Positions 18,560-28,276 of a stretch of DNA of 34,760 bases are shown in pieces. Position numbers and translations under genes: made by a program. Within the stretch, counting starts at the first letter, position 1. Each line of letters begins with the position of its first letter. The DNA is from Bacteroidia bacterium (GTDB lineage Bacteria > Bacteroidota > Bacteroidia > JABDFU01). The notes below the pieces were generated by a model that was not told the origin of the DNA, did no database searches, and saw only the letters and a list, made by a program, of their open reading frames with translations. The stretch lies in contig JAEUTS010000122.1 of assembly GCA_016787005.1 (NCBI GenBank), forward strand, positions 1 to 34,760, written 5' to 3'.

Positions 18560-19123
18560 ATGAGCAAGAAATCTATGCAGCCGGACAAAGGAAAACTATT
18601 GATAGCGGAGCCTTTTATGAAAGATCCGTATTTTAAAAGATCGGTGGTTATACTTGTAGATCATAATGAAAAGGGATCATTTGGATTTATACTGAATAAG
18701 GCTATTGAACTTAAAATATATGATGCCGTTATTGATTTTCCGGAATATACAGAACCCATATACCTTGGCGGGCCGGTCGCAACCGATCAGTTATTTTATA
18801 TTCACACCCTTGGTGACAAAATTGGCAAAGGAGTTGAAATTACGAAGGGCTTGTGGTGGGGAGGAGATTTTAAAAAAGTGAAAATGCTGATCAGGAAGAA
18901 AGAGATCGGCTCCGACCAGATTCGTTTTTTTGTTGGTTATGCGGGATGGGATGCTGAACAACTGGATAAGGAAATGAAAGAAAATTCGTGGATCGTTACA
19001 GAACCCAAAATAAACGTTATCATGGATCCAAAGGCAAATGAATTGTGGCCAAAAGTAATCCGGTCGTTGGGCGGTGAATATAAAATGATGGCAAATTACC
19101 CCGAGGATCCGCAGCTAAACTAA
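18560..19123 (+). CDS. algH: YqgE/AlgH family protein
   Basis: A 187-residue member of UPF0301/DUF179 (YqgE/AlgH), named from a proposed alginate regulator in Pseudomonas but of unsettled molecular role. Characteristic parts are the start KGKLLIAEPFMKDPYFKRSV, the glycine-rich GSFGFILNKA, YLGGPV, and IRFFVGYAGWDAEQLD, the family signature. Length is normal. It lies 26 bp after the TMTC-like gene and just upstream of the T9SS cluster; no functional link is evident. Confidence 0.93.
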   Translation: MSKKSMQPDKGKLLIAEPFMKDPYFKRSVVILVDHNEKGSFGFILNKAIELKIYDAVIDFPEYTEPIYLGGPVATDQLFYIHTLGDKIGKGVEITKGLWWGGDFKKVKMLIRKKEIGSDQIRFFVGYAGWDAEQLDKEMKENSWIVTEPKINVIMDPKANELWPKVIRSLGGEYKMMANYPEDPQLN

Positions 19124-19168
19124 TGAAACCTGACTTTGTTATATGATTAAGTATGCTTAAATTAGCTC

Positions 19169-19573
19169 ATGATGCATGCCGGTAAGCAGATAATCCGACT
19201 TTCTTGTTTTTTATTGACATTATTTGTCAGCACAGCCTGTTCAATAAGGGCTCAAACGGTTACAGCAAATGATGCCAGTATTTGTAACGGCTCATGCGCT
19301 ACAATTACCGCTGTAGCTTCTGGTGGAACTCTTCCATACACATTTTCATGGAGCAATGGGAACAATACTTCCTCCATCACAGATTGTCCTTCGGCAAATA
19401 CAGTTTATACAGTAACATTAACCGATGCTTTAGGTAATAAGGCATCCACAACAGCCAAAGTAGTGCTTCTTCCGGGTGTATTAGCTTCAATTTCAGCTAC
19501 TAATCTGAAATGCAATGGCGACAATATTGGTACAGCTACTGTAGGCACGGCAAATACAGGAACTCCTCCATAG
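19169..19573 (+). CDS. SprB-repeat adhesin, 5' fragment ending at in-frame amber
   Basis: Encodes the signal peptide (MMHAGKQIIRLSCFLLTLF... to about SIRAQ) and the first SprB-type repeat (YTFSWSNG). The frame stops at TAG 19571-19573 and continues without shift in the next 811 codons. The residue lost is predicted to be Tyr: sibling repeats read P-Y-T/N-Y-x-W-S-N-G, while here the frame reads TPP-stop-MYLWNNG, so TAT or TAC to TAG would explain it. Alone this 134-residue product is an exported stub without a sorting domain. It could also be a sequencing error or a readthrough site. Confidence 0.75.
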   Translation: MMHAGKQIIRLSCFLLTLFVSTACSIRAQTVTANDASICNGSCATITAVASGGTLPYTFSWSNGNNTSSITDCPSANTVYTVTLTDALGNKASTTAKVVLLPGVLASISATNLKCNGDNIGTATVGTANTGTPP

Positions 19574-22009
19574 ATGTATCTTTGGAATAACGGACATTCA
19601 AGTCCTTCAATTTCGGGCCTTTCTGCGGGTACGTATAAGGTTACTGTTACCGACAGCAAAGGCTGTACTTCCATAGCCTCAACTACTATCACTCAACCAC
19701 CGGCAATTTCAGGAAGCATATCATCATCTCCGGCAACCTGTGGTTCAAATAATGGAAGTGCTGTGGCCACAGCTTCCGGTGGAACGGGGACTCTTATGTA
19801 TACCTGGAGCAATGGTACAGTCGGAAACATAGCATCCGCTCTTTCGGCCGGATTTTATGCTGTTTCCGTTAAAGATGCTAATTCCTGCGTAAGAATATTT
19901 CCATTGCTTCTAACAAATACCGGCAGCGGTGTTGTGACTGCATTAACAAAATCCAATGTAAGTTGCAATGGCGGAAATAATGGCGGTGCGGTGGCGAGTA
20001 TTTCCGGAGGATCGGGCCCGTTTACATATAGTTGGAGTAACGGTTCTGTCGGGCAGACCGCAAACGGGCTGGCTGCCGGATTATATTTTGTAATTGTGCG
20101 TGATGCCAGCTTGTGTTTGTCTGGTTCAATTGTCAATATTACTCAACCTTTTCCTTTGAATATCACTTTTGGAGTCAGCCAACCCACCTGTGGTTCGGCA
20201 AACGGATATGCATCAGCCAATGTAACCGGCGGAACAGGACCATACAATTACAGCTGGAGTAACGGTGCCACCACCAAAACTATATCAGCGCTTCCTGCAG
20301 GTAATTATACCGTATCCGTTGCAGATACAAATAATTGTAAAACTTCAGACGTAGTAACTCTATTAGGCATAACAGCTCCGATTGTCACTGTATCTGTCAA
20401 TCAAATAACATGTAATGGTGCCGGTAACGGTTCAATAACATTGGCCGTTTCAAGCAGCGCAGGCATGCCCTATACATACAGCTGGAGCAATGGCGTAACC
20501 GGAACAACGGGTATTACAGGATTAAGCGCTGGCACTTACTTTGCAATAGTAACTAATTCGGTAGGGTGTGTCACAAGCAGATCAGTGGTCATCACAGAAC
20601 CTCCGGCAATTATATTATCAGCCAATTCATTAAACGCTCCATGTGTTTCTATAATTGGCAGCGCTCTTGCAACAACAATAGGAGGAACCGGTGCCTTTAC
20701 TTATAGCTGGAGCAGCGGTGCAACCGGACCAACTGCTTCAGGACTTACAACCGGAACGTACTCTTTAACGGCAATGGACGCCAATGGTTGTTCAACAACA
20801 ACAACAGTTGCGATCATTAATTCGGCCGGAACTGCAAGCACTACTGTTTTATCCAATGTAAGTTGTCATGGAGGCAGCAATGGGAGTGCCAGTGCCGGTA
20901 TGTCTGTGGGAAGTACAATCACTGCCTATATTTGGAGCAATGGCCAAACCGGTTCATTAATATCAGGAATTACTGCGGGAAATTATACAGTTACAATTAC
21001 CGACAGCAATGGTTGTCTGAATACATCAGTAGCTATAATCACAGAACCTCCTGCAATTATATTATCAGCCAATTCATTAAACACTCCATGTGTTACGATA
21101 AACGGAAGCGCTCTTGCAACAGCAACCGGCGGAACCGGCGCCTTCACCTATAGCTGGAGCAGCGGAGCCACAGGGCAAACCGTTTCCGGGCTTACACCCG
21201 GCAATTATACGGTAACGGTTATAGATGCGAACGCTTGTATCAAAAGCACAACAGTAAATATCGTTTATTCAGGTGCAAGCGCGGCTGTAGCTGCCGTTTT
21301 GTCCAATGTAAATTGTCATGGTGATAGCAACGGAAGCGCAACGGTAACTCTGTCCGGAACAAATACCGCTATTTCTTATTCCTGGAGTAACGGAGCCGCC
21401 ACGCAGTCGATTTCAGGTGTAGCCGGGGGAAGTTATACTGTTACAGTCACTGATAATAACAGTTGCAATTTTACCTCTATCGTTGTGATAGCTGAGCCGC
21501 CTCAACTTACTGCTGCCATATCAGCGGTAAACGCCACCTCAGCAGCAAGCTGCGACGGATCCATCACTTCTGTTGTATCCGGAGGAGTTCCGGTTTATTC
21601 TTATCAATGGTCGAATAGTTCAACAACCGCTTTTATTTCCGGGCTTTGCACCGGACTTTATGCTTATACAATTACAGATAGTCATGGCTGCGAGGTCAAG
21701 AACAGTGTATTGATATCTGACACATTAAATACCCGCTGTAACCTGCATTTTTACAATATGATCACACCTAATAACGATGGCAATAATGATTACTGGCACA
21801 TCGACTGCATTACAGCATATACGTTAAATAATGTAGCCATCTTTAACCGCTGGGGCAATAAAATCTGGCAAACGGATGGCTATAATAATACCGATCGTGC
21901 CTGGAAAGGCACAGATCAATCAGGAACAGCAATGCCCGAAGGTACTTACTTTTATGTTGTTAAGGTAAATTCAATCGAATATTCAGGCAAAGTAGAACTT
22001 CTGAAATGA
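19574..22009 (+). CDS. SprB-repeat adhesin, main part with T9SS type B sorting domain
   Basis: Continuation of the 19169 frame: about ten more SprB repeats of ~70-75 residues, each with a (Y/F)xYSWSNG strand, a G(L/I)xAGxYxVTVTD strand and a conserved Cys, then a ~90-residue C-terminal domain (CNLHFYNMITPNNDGNNDYW..., VAIFNRWGNKIW, EGTYFYVVKV) of the gliding-associated/type B sorting class. Such proteins cross the outer membrane through T9SS and stay on the surface, as SprB does in gliding. The ATG directly after the amber could reinitiate, but the product would lack a signal peptide. The stop overlaps the PorP/SprF start by ATGA. Confidence 0.87.
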   Translation: MYLWNNGHSSPSISGLSAGTYKVTVTDSKGCTSIASTTITQPPAISGSISSSPATCGSNNGSAVATASGGTGTLMYTWSNGTVGNIASALSAGFYAVSVKDANSCVRIFPLLLTNTGSGVVTALTKSNVSCNGGNNGGAVASISGGSGPFTYSWSNGSVGQTANGLAAGLYFVIVRDASLCLSGSIVNITQPFPLNITFGVSQPTCGSANGYASANVTGGTGPYNYSWSNGATTKTISALPAGNYTVSVADTNNCKTSDVVTLLGITAPIVTVSVNQITCNGAGNGSITLAVSSSAGMPYTYSWSNGVTGTTGITGLSAGTYFAIVTNSVGCVTSRSVVITEPPAIILSANSLNAPCVSIIGSALATTIGGTGAFTYSWSSGATGPTASGLTTGTYSLTAMDANGCSTTTTVAIINSAGTASTTVLSNVSCHGGSNGSASAGMSVGSTITAYIWSNGQTGSLISGITAGNYTVTITDSNGCLNTSVAIITEPPAIILSANSLNTPCVTINGSALATATGGTGAFTYSWSSGATGQTVSGLTPGNYTVTVIDANACIKSTTVNIVYSGASAAVAAVLSNVNCHGDSNGSATVTLSGTNTAISYSWSNGAATQSISGVAGGSYTVTVTDNNSCNFTSIVVIAEPPQLTAAISAVNATSAASCDGSITSVVSGGVPVYSYQWSNSSTTAFISGLCTGLYAYTITDSHGCEVKNSVLISDTLNTRCNLHFYNMITPNNDGNNDYWHIDCITAYTLNNVAIFNRWGNKIWQTDGYNNTDRAWKGTDQSGTAMPEGTYFYVVKVNSIEYSGKVELLK
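20591..21487 (+). repeat. Tandem two-repeat unit in SprB-like gene
   Basis: A block of about 447 bp (two SprB repeats, 149 codons) occurs twice in tandem: 20591-21037 and 21038-21487. The first ~57 bases of each copy differ at only two positions, and both encode ITEPPAIILSANSLN; the rest is diverged but alignable (GTGAFTYSWSSGATG in both). This points to a recent duplication or gene conversion. Confidence 0.75.
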
Positions 22010-22917
22010 TAAGAGCCCGTAATTTTTTTTTATACTTTATCGTTTTATTTTTTGCCGGCACCTTGTCGGCACAACAATATCCGCAATACAGCGGGTATAT
22101 GTTCAACCGCTTCGCCATTAATCCTGCCTATGCCGGTAATTACAATACATTCCAGGCTACTGCCATGATTCGTAATCAATGGGTAGGTATACAAAACGCG
22201 CCCAATACCTCTTCCCTCTCCTTTCATGGTACGCTAAAGAATGAAAAGGTCGCGCTTGGCTTTAATGTATTCAGCGACGCGATCGGGTTTTCAAAAACAA
22301 ATGCGGTTTTTGGCACCTATGCTTATCGCCTTATCATGCCCTCAGGTACATTGTCGTTTGGCTTACGCATGGGTGTGGCGAATGTTTCTTATAATTGGGA
22401 AGATGTCGATGTAAAGGATAAAGTGGACGCTTTGTTAGGAGCAGGTGTCACAAATGTTTCCCGCGTGCTTTCCGATGCCGGTGTATATTATCACAACAAT
22501 ACATTTTACGCGGGGCTCAGCGCTACAAACCTTATCGGGCAGGGAATGCCTACACTGAATTATTCCCAGCTGCTTCTCCCCCACCTCTTTCTAACAGCCG
22601 GTAAGTCATTCAGCATATCCGATAATTTAATTATCAATCCTTCTGTTTTAATTAAACTGGTTCAGGGTGCCATGGGTATTGATATAAACTGTAATTTCCT
22701 TATCAGCAATAAACTTTGGTTAGGCTTATCGGGCAGGATTGGATATGGTTACGTATTGCTAATGCAATACAATATCACAGAAAAATTCAAAATAGGTTAC
22801 GCGTATGATCTCGGACGAAATGATATAGGTATCATTGGCGGATCATCACACGAAATTATGTTGGGATATAATTTCAGTTTGTTTAGCAGGAAAATGCAGT
22901 CATTCAGATTTCTCTGA
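22006..22917 (+). CDS. PorP/SprF family T9SS outer membrane protein
   Basis: A 303-residue outer-membrane beta-barrel of the PorP/SprF family, which partners with type B sorting-domain substrates (SprF is needed for SprB display in Flavobacterium johnsoniae). A signal peptide ending at SAQ is followed by the family signature QYPQYSGYMFNRFAINPAYAG, NQWVGIQNAP and many amphipathic strands, ending in a barrel-type Phe-rich terminus. The start overlaps the adhesin stop by four bases (ATGA), indicating translational coupling and a dedicated adhesin/partner pair. As for other such genes next to type B substrates, it is probably specific for this adhesin rather than the core T9SS PorP. Confidence 0.9.
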   Translation: MIRARNFFLYFIVLFFAGTLSAQQYPQYSGYMFNRFAINPAYAGNYNTFQATAMIRNQWVGIQNAPNTSSLSFHGTLKNEKVALGFNVFSDAIGFSKTNAVFGTYAYRLIMPSGTLSFGLRMGVANVSYNWEDVDVKDKVDALLGAGVTNVSRVLSDAGVYYHNNTFYAGLSATNLIGQGMPTLNYSQLLLPHLFLTAGKSFSISDNLIINPSVLIKLVQGAMGIDINCNFLISNKLWLGLSGRIGYGYVLLMQYNITEKFKIGYAYDLGRNDIGIIGGSSHEIMLGYNFSLFSRKMQSFRFL

Positions 22918-22922
22918 TACGT

Positions 22923-25601
22923 ATGGTAAAAAGAACCGGTATATTATTTATTCTCCTTGTGATGACCTGTTCCGTGAAAGTGAACGCGCAACTCGCGAAG
23001 GCCGATAAATATTTTTCGAATTACGAATATGCCAACGCCATACCCTGCTATTTAAAAGTTGTTAAAAAAGGTACTAACCTGCCCGCTTTACAAAATCTGG
23101 CTCACTGTTACAGGCTCACGAAAAACTACACCCAGGCGGAGATCTACTATGCACAGGCTGTACAGCAAATGGGTGTTGACCCCGTTAACTTTTTCTATTA
23201 CGGGCTGGTGTTAAAGAACAATAAAAAATACGAAGAAGCCGAAAAACAATTTAACCGTTACATGGAGCTGGTCCCTTCCGATCAAAAGGCCGATCTCTCG
23301 GTAAAATCAATGCAGGAACTTAAAGTGATGATGGCACAGCCTTCCCATTATGAGATAACCAATGTAAAAGCCCTCAACTCGCTGCGATCGGAATTCGCGC
23401 CTGCATTTTATAAGAACGGCCTGGTTTATACCAGCGACCGTGAGCCCGACCTTGTTAACTTCCAGAACAGCGAATGGAACAAGCATCCGTATTTCAACCT
23501 GTACTTTGCCGAATCGGATCCGAAAGATAAAAACGTATTCAAATCCTCTCAGCGCTTTTCAAAGAAAGTGAATGGTCCTTATCACGATGGTATGGCCACC
23601 TTTAACAGCGATCATACTCAAATGTTCTTTACGCGTATTGAAACACGTTCGGCATCGAACAAAATATTTCAGCCGCATATCTATTCCTCAAAGGCTTCCA
23701 ATGGCAAATGGGATAAAGGAGAGCTTGTTCCCCTCGCCAGCGACAGCGCCTGGGTTTCACATCCAAGCCTGTCGGCCGACGGCCAGCAATTGTATTTCGC
23801 GGCCGATATCGCGGGAGGTTTTGGAGGAAAAGATATTTATGTATCGAAAAAAGAAGGTGACAAATGGGGCACTCCGCAAAATCTCGGACCTAATGTAAAT
23901 ACTGTACTTGATGAGGTGTTCCCCTATATCCGTAAGGACAATGTTTTATTTTTCAGTTCAACCGGCCATACCGGCCTGGGTGGATTTGATATTTTTTCAT
24001 CATCACAGATCAACGGCAAATGGAGCAAGCCCGAGAATCTTGGTACACCACTTAACTCATCCACAGATGATTTCGGTATTTTGTTCGGGGAAGATAACCT
24101 GTCGGGCTATTTTTCATCCGACAGAGCTGATGGCCAGGGTGCGGATGATATTTACAGCTTCATTCAGCTGAAACTTATCTCCATGAAAGGGAAAGTGCTG
24201 CTGAGTAGGGATATTAATCAGCCTGCCAAAGGCATTAAAGTTCTCCTGCTTTCAGAAGACGGTAAAGTGCTGGGGGTAACATCAACGGACAGCCTGGGTT
24301 TCTTTAAGTTCGAAAACCTGAGCCCGGATTTGCAGTACCTGGTTAAAATGGACGAAAGTGACGCGAATTTCAATCCTAACAAAAAATACTACCTGGCTAA
24401 TGAGTTGAATAAAATTTTAAGAGTTACCGTTATTAATGATCACGGCCAGAAATTTGTGTTCGAGAAATTACCGGCCGACCTTGTAGCGTTGAAGCCCGAT
24501 TCGCTGATTGATAATGCCAGCCAGATAGCGGGCACGCTGCTTATAGGTGACAATCCCTCTAAACCATACGCCAATAAAAAAGTAAACCTGTTGAACGAAA
24601 AAGGTGAGGTTGTAAAAACCATTGTTACCAATGGCTTTGGTTCATTTGTTTTTACCGATCTCGACCCCGATGTAACTTATTTTATTGCCGCCGATGAAAG
24701 CGACGGAGGGCTTTCGCCTAACAGCAAGATTATTTTAACCAACTCATCGGCTAAAGAGATCAAGGTAATTAAGTCCGACTCAAAGGGCGGGTTCAGGTTC
24801 ACGCTGCTTAAAGGCGATAACAACGAATTATCATTCCTGCAGGTGGATGACACCAAGCTGCGAATGGATATGAAAGGGAGATTATACGCCGATACACTTT
24901 CGCAGCCCATGGCCAATGCAAAGATCGACCTGGTTAATGAACGGGGCCAGGTGCAGCAAAGCATTACCACCAAACCCAACGGAGGCTTTCTATTTACCGC
25001 ACTGCCTTTTAACGAAAGCTTTTTGTTCCGTATTGATGAAAACGATCCACGGTTAAAGGATCTGAAGAAGCTGATCTTTACAAATGAAGCCGGTGTTGTT
25101 ATAAAAGTAATTCACTTTAAAAAGGATGCCGGGTTTAAATTTCAGTTTTTGGCCGGAGATTACAAAAGTATATCCACCACTTATGTGGATGACCCCTGGT
25201 TAAAAGTATTGCAGTTCAAACAAAACGAAAAGGGCAAGAACGACAGCGTGAATATTGTAGAGAACATTTATTACAACCTGGATGATTACAAAGTGCTGCC
25301 CGAAGCCCGTAAAGTACTTGACAAGGTAGTTGACCTGATGAAGAACAACTCAAAACTATCCGTTGAAATTGGCTCCCATACCGACTCAAGAGCCACTGAT
25401 GAATATAACCTTAATCTCTCACAAAAACGGGCCAAAGCCGCTACCGATTACATCATCCAAAACGGCATTGCCAAAAAGCGCATAACTGGAACAGGCTATG
25501 GCGAAACCCGCCTCATTAATAAATGCGGTAATGGTGTTGATTGCCCCGAAGAAGAACATGCCAAGAATAGAAGGACGGAGTTTAGGGTGTATGTGAAGTG
25601 A
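22923..25601 (+). CDS. PorE-like OmpA-family protein (TPR, PD40, three CRDs, OmpA)
   Basis: An 892-residue periplasmic protein starting 5 bp after the PorP/SprF gene. Signal peptide to about residue 23; TPR region (~25-130); PD40/WD40-like propeller (~150-415) with blades such as SLSADGQQLYFA and GGKDIYVSKK; three carboxypeptidase-regulatory-like beta sandwiches in tandem (~418-745, each with G.vvLlnE.G.v..t.T...G.F.F..L and a DESD/DEND motif); and a C-terminal OmpA domain (~765-892) with IGSHTDSRATDEYNLNLSQKRA, which binds peptidoglycan. This is the order seen in PorE, which links T9SS to peptidoglycan, except that PorE has one CRD. Likely anchors the adhesin/SprF complex to the cell wall. 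Role inferred. Confidence 0.88.
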   Translation: MVKRTGILFILLVMTCSVKVNAQLAKADKYFSNYEYANAIPCYLKVVKKGTNLPALQNLAHCYRLTKNYTQAEIYYAQAVQQMGVDPVNFFYYGLVLKNNKKYEEAEKQFNRYMELVPSDQKADLSVKSMQELKVMMAQPSHYEITNVKALNSLRSEFAPAFYKNGLVYTSDREPDLVNFQNSEWNKHPYFNLYFAESDPKDKNVFKSSQRFSKKVNGPYHDGMATFNSDHTQMFFTRIETRSASNKIFQPHIYSSKASNGKWDKGELVPLASDSAWVSHPSLSADGQQLYFAADIAGGFGGKDIYVSKKEGDKWGTPQNLGPNVNTVLDEVFPYIRKDNVLFFSSTGHTGLGGFDIFSSSQINGKWSKPENLGTPLNSSTDDFGILFGEDNLSGYFSSDRADGQGADDIYSFIQLKLISMKGKVLLSRDINQPAKGIKVLLLSEDGKVLGVTSTDSLGFFKFENLSPDLQYLVKMDESDANFNPNKKYYLANELNKILRVTVINDHGQKFVFEKLPADLVALKPDSLIDNASQIAGTLLIGDNPSKPYANKKVNLLNEKGEVVKTIVTNGFGSFVFTDLDPDVTYFIAADESDGGLSPNSKIILTNSSAKEIKVIKSDSKGGFRFTLLKGDNNELSFLQVDDTKLRMDMKGRLYADTLSQPMANAKIDLVNERGQVQQSITTKPNGGFLFTALPFNESFLFRIDENDPRLKDLKKLIFTNEAGVVIKVIHFKKDAGFKFQFLAGDYKSISTTYVDDPWLKVLQFKQNEKGKNDSVNIVENIYYNLDDYKVLPEARKVLDKVVDLMKNNSKLSVEIGSHTDSRATDEYNLNLSQKRAKAATDYIIQNGIAKKRITGTGYGETRLINKCGNGVDCPEEEHAKNRRTEFRVYVK

Positions 25602-25645
25602 AGTCTGTTGATTATATTAGATTTATCATTTATTTTTTGTAATTC

Positions 25646-28276
25646 ATGATTAGGAAAATTCTACATATAAATTTCTTTATTGTCCTTTTTTCTGCATTAT
25701 CATTCGGCCAATATTACCGTGCCTGGAATAGTATTTATCCAAGTTCTCAAGGCGGGGGACTGCAAGGTTTTGAATCTGTGGTTGATCAAAATGGATATGT
25801 ATATCTAGGAATTGGAAAGAATGGATTGGGTCCGCCATATTATGGATCTTACCTGATGAAATACGATCCTCATGGATATATGCAATGGGAACATTTAGAT
25901 TCAATTTCTTCATTTGGAACAATGAAAATAAGCAGAAGTGGCTTTTTGCACATTGCCAACTCTAATAATATTTATCCAAATTACTATTTGACATTAAGAA
26001 AACTTGATGCAAATGGGAAAACTCTTTGGACTTATAAAGATGTCTCAAATAGTACTACAACTGTAAATTATTATAATAATATTGATTTTGACAGTAAAGG
26101 AAATATTATTGCTGCTGGTACGATTAATTCTGGTGGAATTTTTGCATTAACATCCAAAATTGATACGCTTGGAAATCTTTTATGGAAGAAACAGATAAAT
26201 TTTGGAGGATACAGTAGTGCCTATTCATTATTAATCGATGCTTCAGACAATATATATGTATCAATTAAAAATGGAATTGTCAAGTATAGCCCCACCGGAG
26301 CTGAATTATGGAGTATCCCTTTGGACTTTTGGACTATATCGGCCATCTCCTTTGACAAACAAGGTAATATATATGCAGTTGGCATTACAAACTCAACCCA
26401 TTTAATGGGAACCAATAAAATTGATCCGAATGGGAAACTACTTTGGTCTCAAACTTTTGGATATGGAGATGCATACGGTACATCAATTGCTATGGATTCA
26501 GTAGGTAATGTATATGTTGCGGGTGCAATAGGTGCAACAAATAATCCGTATAGTTTAGCAACAGGTGTTCTTTTAAAATATACACCAAACGGAAACTTAA
26601 TTTGGTCAAAGAATTATTCAGGCACATCAGCTACCCGTGCAATCAATACAAACAATTCTATTAGCATTACAACAATAGCCCCAAATAAATTTATGCTTTA
26701 TGGTACATTTTTAAACAATTCAACATTTGCAGATTGCTTCCTATCGTTAATTGATACTTCCGGAGCTATTCTATGGCAGGACATATTTCATTCTAATAAT
26801 CCACATGAAGAATGTCAGGGTTGGTGGGATTTAAATATCGATAATGATAAAAATATATACATGCTGGGGGGGCATGGGACTTGCACCGGAAACAGCATGG
26901 ATGATTTATTATTAATGAAATATACAATGAACAATAGAAATTCTTCCCCATCAATACATGGAAATTTATATTATGATGTAAATCAGGATTGTATTTTGGA
27001 TTCTACTGAATCAAAACTGGAAGGTAAAATAATTGGCCTGATAGACAGTACTAAAAATCTTATAAATTATGCAATGACCGATACTGGTGGCAATTTTTAT
27101 TTTTATGCTCCGATTGGAAAATATCAAATTGATCCGGTACCTCCTAAATATTGGATTAGCACATGTAACAATGGAGTTTCATTAAGTATTGACAGCAGCT
27201 CCTCCGTTTCATATAATAATAAATTAGGACTTTTTATGCTCCAGAATGTACAAGATTTAAGAATAAGTGTTGGAGGAGGACACATTCGGGCCGGACACAA
27301 GGTTGAATACAATGTTTTTGCGGAAAATTCAGGTACAAAACCGATGAGTGGTAACATCGTAATTCTTCATGATTCGATTTTACATTTTGTAAATGCGACT
27401 CCACCTCCAGATTCTGTTTTCCAGACTAAATTAGTCTGGAATTATTCCAACCTCCTTGCGGGAAAAAGTACAAAAGTTGATTTTACTTTGGCAGTCGATA
27501 CGAGTGTTTCTTTTAATTCTACTATAGATAAGCTTTATGCAATCATTACACCTGTTTTAACAGATACTACTCCAGAAAACAATATTGATAGTTTGTTGCA
27601 ATTCCCATTTGGCCCATATGATCCGAATCACAAATCGGTTAATTTCCAGGATACTGTTTATAAAAACGATACATCTTTTACATATATGATTCAATTTCAA
27701 AACCTGGGTAACGATACAGCTTTCAATGTGGTATTGAGGGATACGATAAGTGATTTGTTTGAATTAGCCAGTGTGGAAATGGGTGCATCAAGTTATCCCT
27801 ATTCAACAAGATTTATAGGAAACGTTATGTTTATCAACTTCAAAAACATCTCTTTACCTCCGAAAATAATTGACGAAGCCAATAGCCAGGGATTTGTAAA
27901 ATATAGTATAAAAAGGATAAAAAATATTGCTCCCGGAACAAGAATTATTAATCGAGCAGCTATCTACTTCGATTATATGCCACCGGTAATAACCAATGAT
28001 GCAAGCAATATATATTTGGAACGGCCACTCACCAGTTTTGAGAAATTAGAATCATTAAAGATATTTCCCAATCCTGCCGACTTCAGCATAGCCATACAAG
28101 GCATTCGGAGTAAGACGAAAATTACCCTCTATGATATGTTAGGTAAGCTGCTTAAAGAAGAGGTTACCGATAGCGATATTTTAATTGAAACCCATAAATT
28201 AACGAAAGGCATTTACTTACTTATTACTGAAAGAGATGGTCATAGAGTTTACAACAAAGTATTAATTGTCAGGTAA
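25646..28276 (+). CDS. T9SS type A sorting-domain protein with SBBP-like propeller
   Basis: An 876-residue exported protein. Signal peptide (MIRKILHINFFIVLFSALSFG) is followed by a repetitive beta-propeller half (~25-425) with blades of the form D..GNiYv.G....N....K.dp.G.llW. A SdrD-B-like beta sandwich follows (~430-515, DVNQDCILDSTESKLEG). The next part (~530-795) is a DUF11/DUF7619-like region with FGPYDPNHKSVNFQ and YMIQFQNLGNDTAFNVVL. The last ~75 residues are the type A sorting domain (IFPNPADFSIAIQG, ITLYDMLGKLLKEE, LTKGIYLLI). The T9SS should secrete it and fix it to the surface. It is AT-richer than the genes before it, hinting at separate acquisition. Ligand unknown. Confidence 0.88.
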   Translation: MIRKILHINFFIVLFSALSFGQYYRAWNSIYPSSQGGGLQGFESVVDQNGYVYLGIGKNGLGPPYYGSYLMKYDPHGYMQWEHLDSISSFGTMKISRSGFLHIANSNNIYPNYYLTLRKLDANGKTLWTYKDVSNSTTTVNYYNNIDFDSKGNIIAAGTINSGGIFALTSKIDTLGNLLWKKQINFGGYSSAYSLLIDASDNIYVSIKNGIVKYSPTGAELWSIPLDFWTISAISFDKQGNIYAVGITNSTHLMGTNKIDPNGKLLWSQTFGYGDAYGTSIAMDSVGNVYVAGAIGATNNPYSLATGVLLKYTPNGNLIWSKNYSGTSATRAINTNNSISITTIAPNKFMLYGTFLNNSTFADCFLSLIDTSGAILWQDIFHSNNPHEECQGWWDLNIDNDKNIYMLGGHGTCTGNSMDDLLLMKYTMNNRNSSPSIHGNLYYDVNQDCILDSTESKLEGKIIGLIDSTKNLINYAMTDTGGNFYFYAPIGKYQIDPVPPKYWISTCNNGVSLSIDSSSSVSYNNKLGLFMLQNVQDLRISVGGGHIRAGHKVEYNVFAENSGTKPMSGNIVILHDSILHFVNATPPPDSVFQTKLVWNYSNLLAGKSTKVDFTLAVDTSVSFNSTIDKLYAIITPVLTDTTPENNIDSLLQFPFGPYDPNHKSVNFQDTVYKNDTSFTYMIQFQNLGNDTAFNVVLRDTISDLFELASVEMGASSYPYSTRFIGNVMFINFKNISLPPKIIDEANSQGFVKYSIKRIKNIAPGTRIINRAAIYFDYMPPVITNDASNIYLERPLTSFEKLESLKIFPNPADFSIAIQGIRSKTKITLYDMLGKLLKEEVTDSDILIETHKLTKGIYLLITERDGHRVYNKVLIVR

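Noticed and set aside
19135-19165. TTTG-N19-TAAATTAG as promoter of the SprB-like gene
   Set aside because: Spacing is right, but the -7 element has a mismatch and the predicted transcription start would fall on the ATG itself, leaving no leader.
19405-20136. Antisense open frames across the SprB repeats
   Set aside because: They mirror the repeat composition and have no start context or recognisable domain.
25608-25639. Promoter for the type A sorting-domain gene
   Set aside because: The TATTTTTTG has one base too many between TA and TTTG, and the start site would coincide with the ATG.
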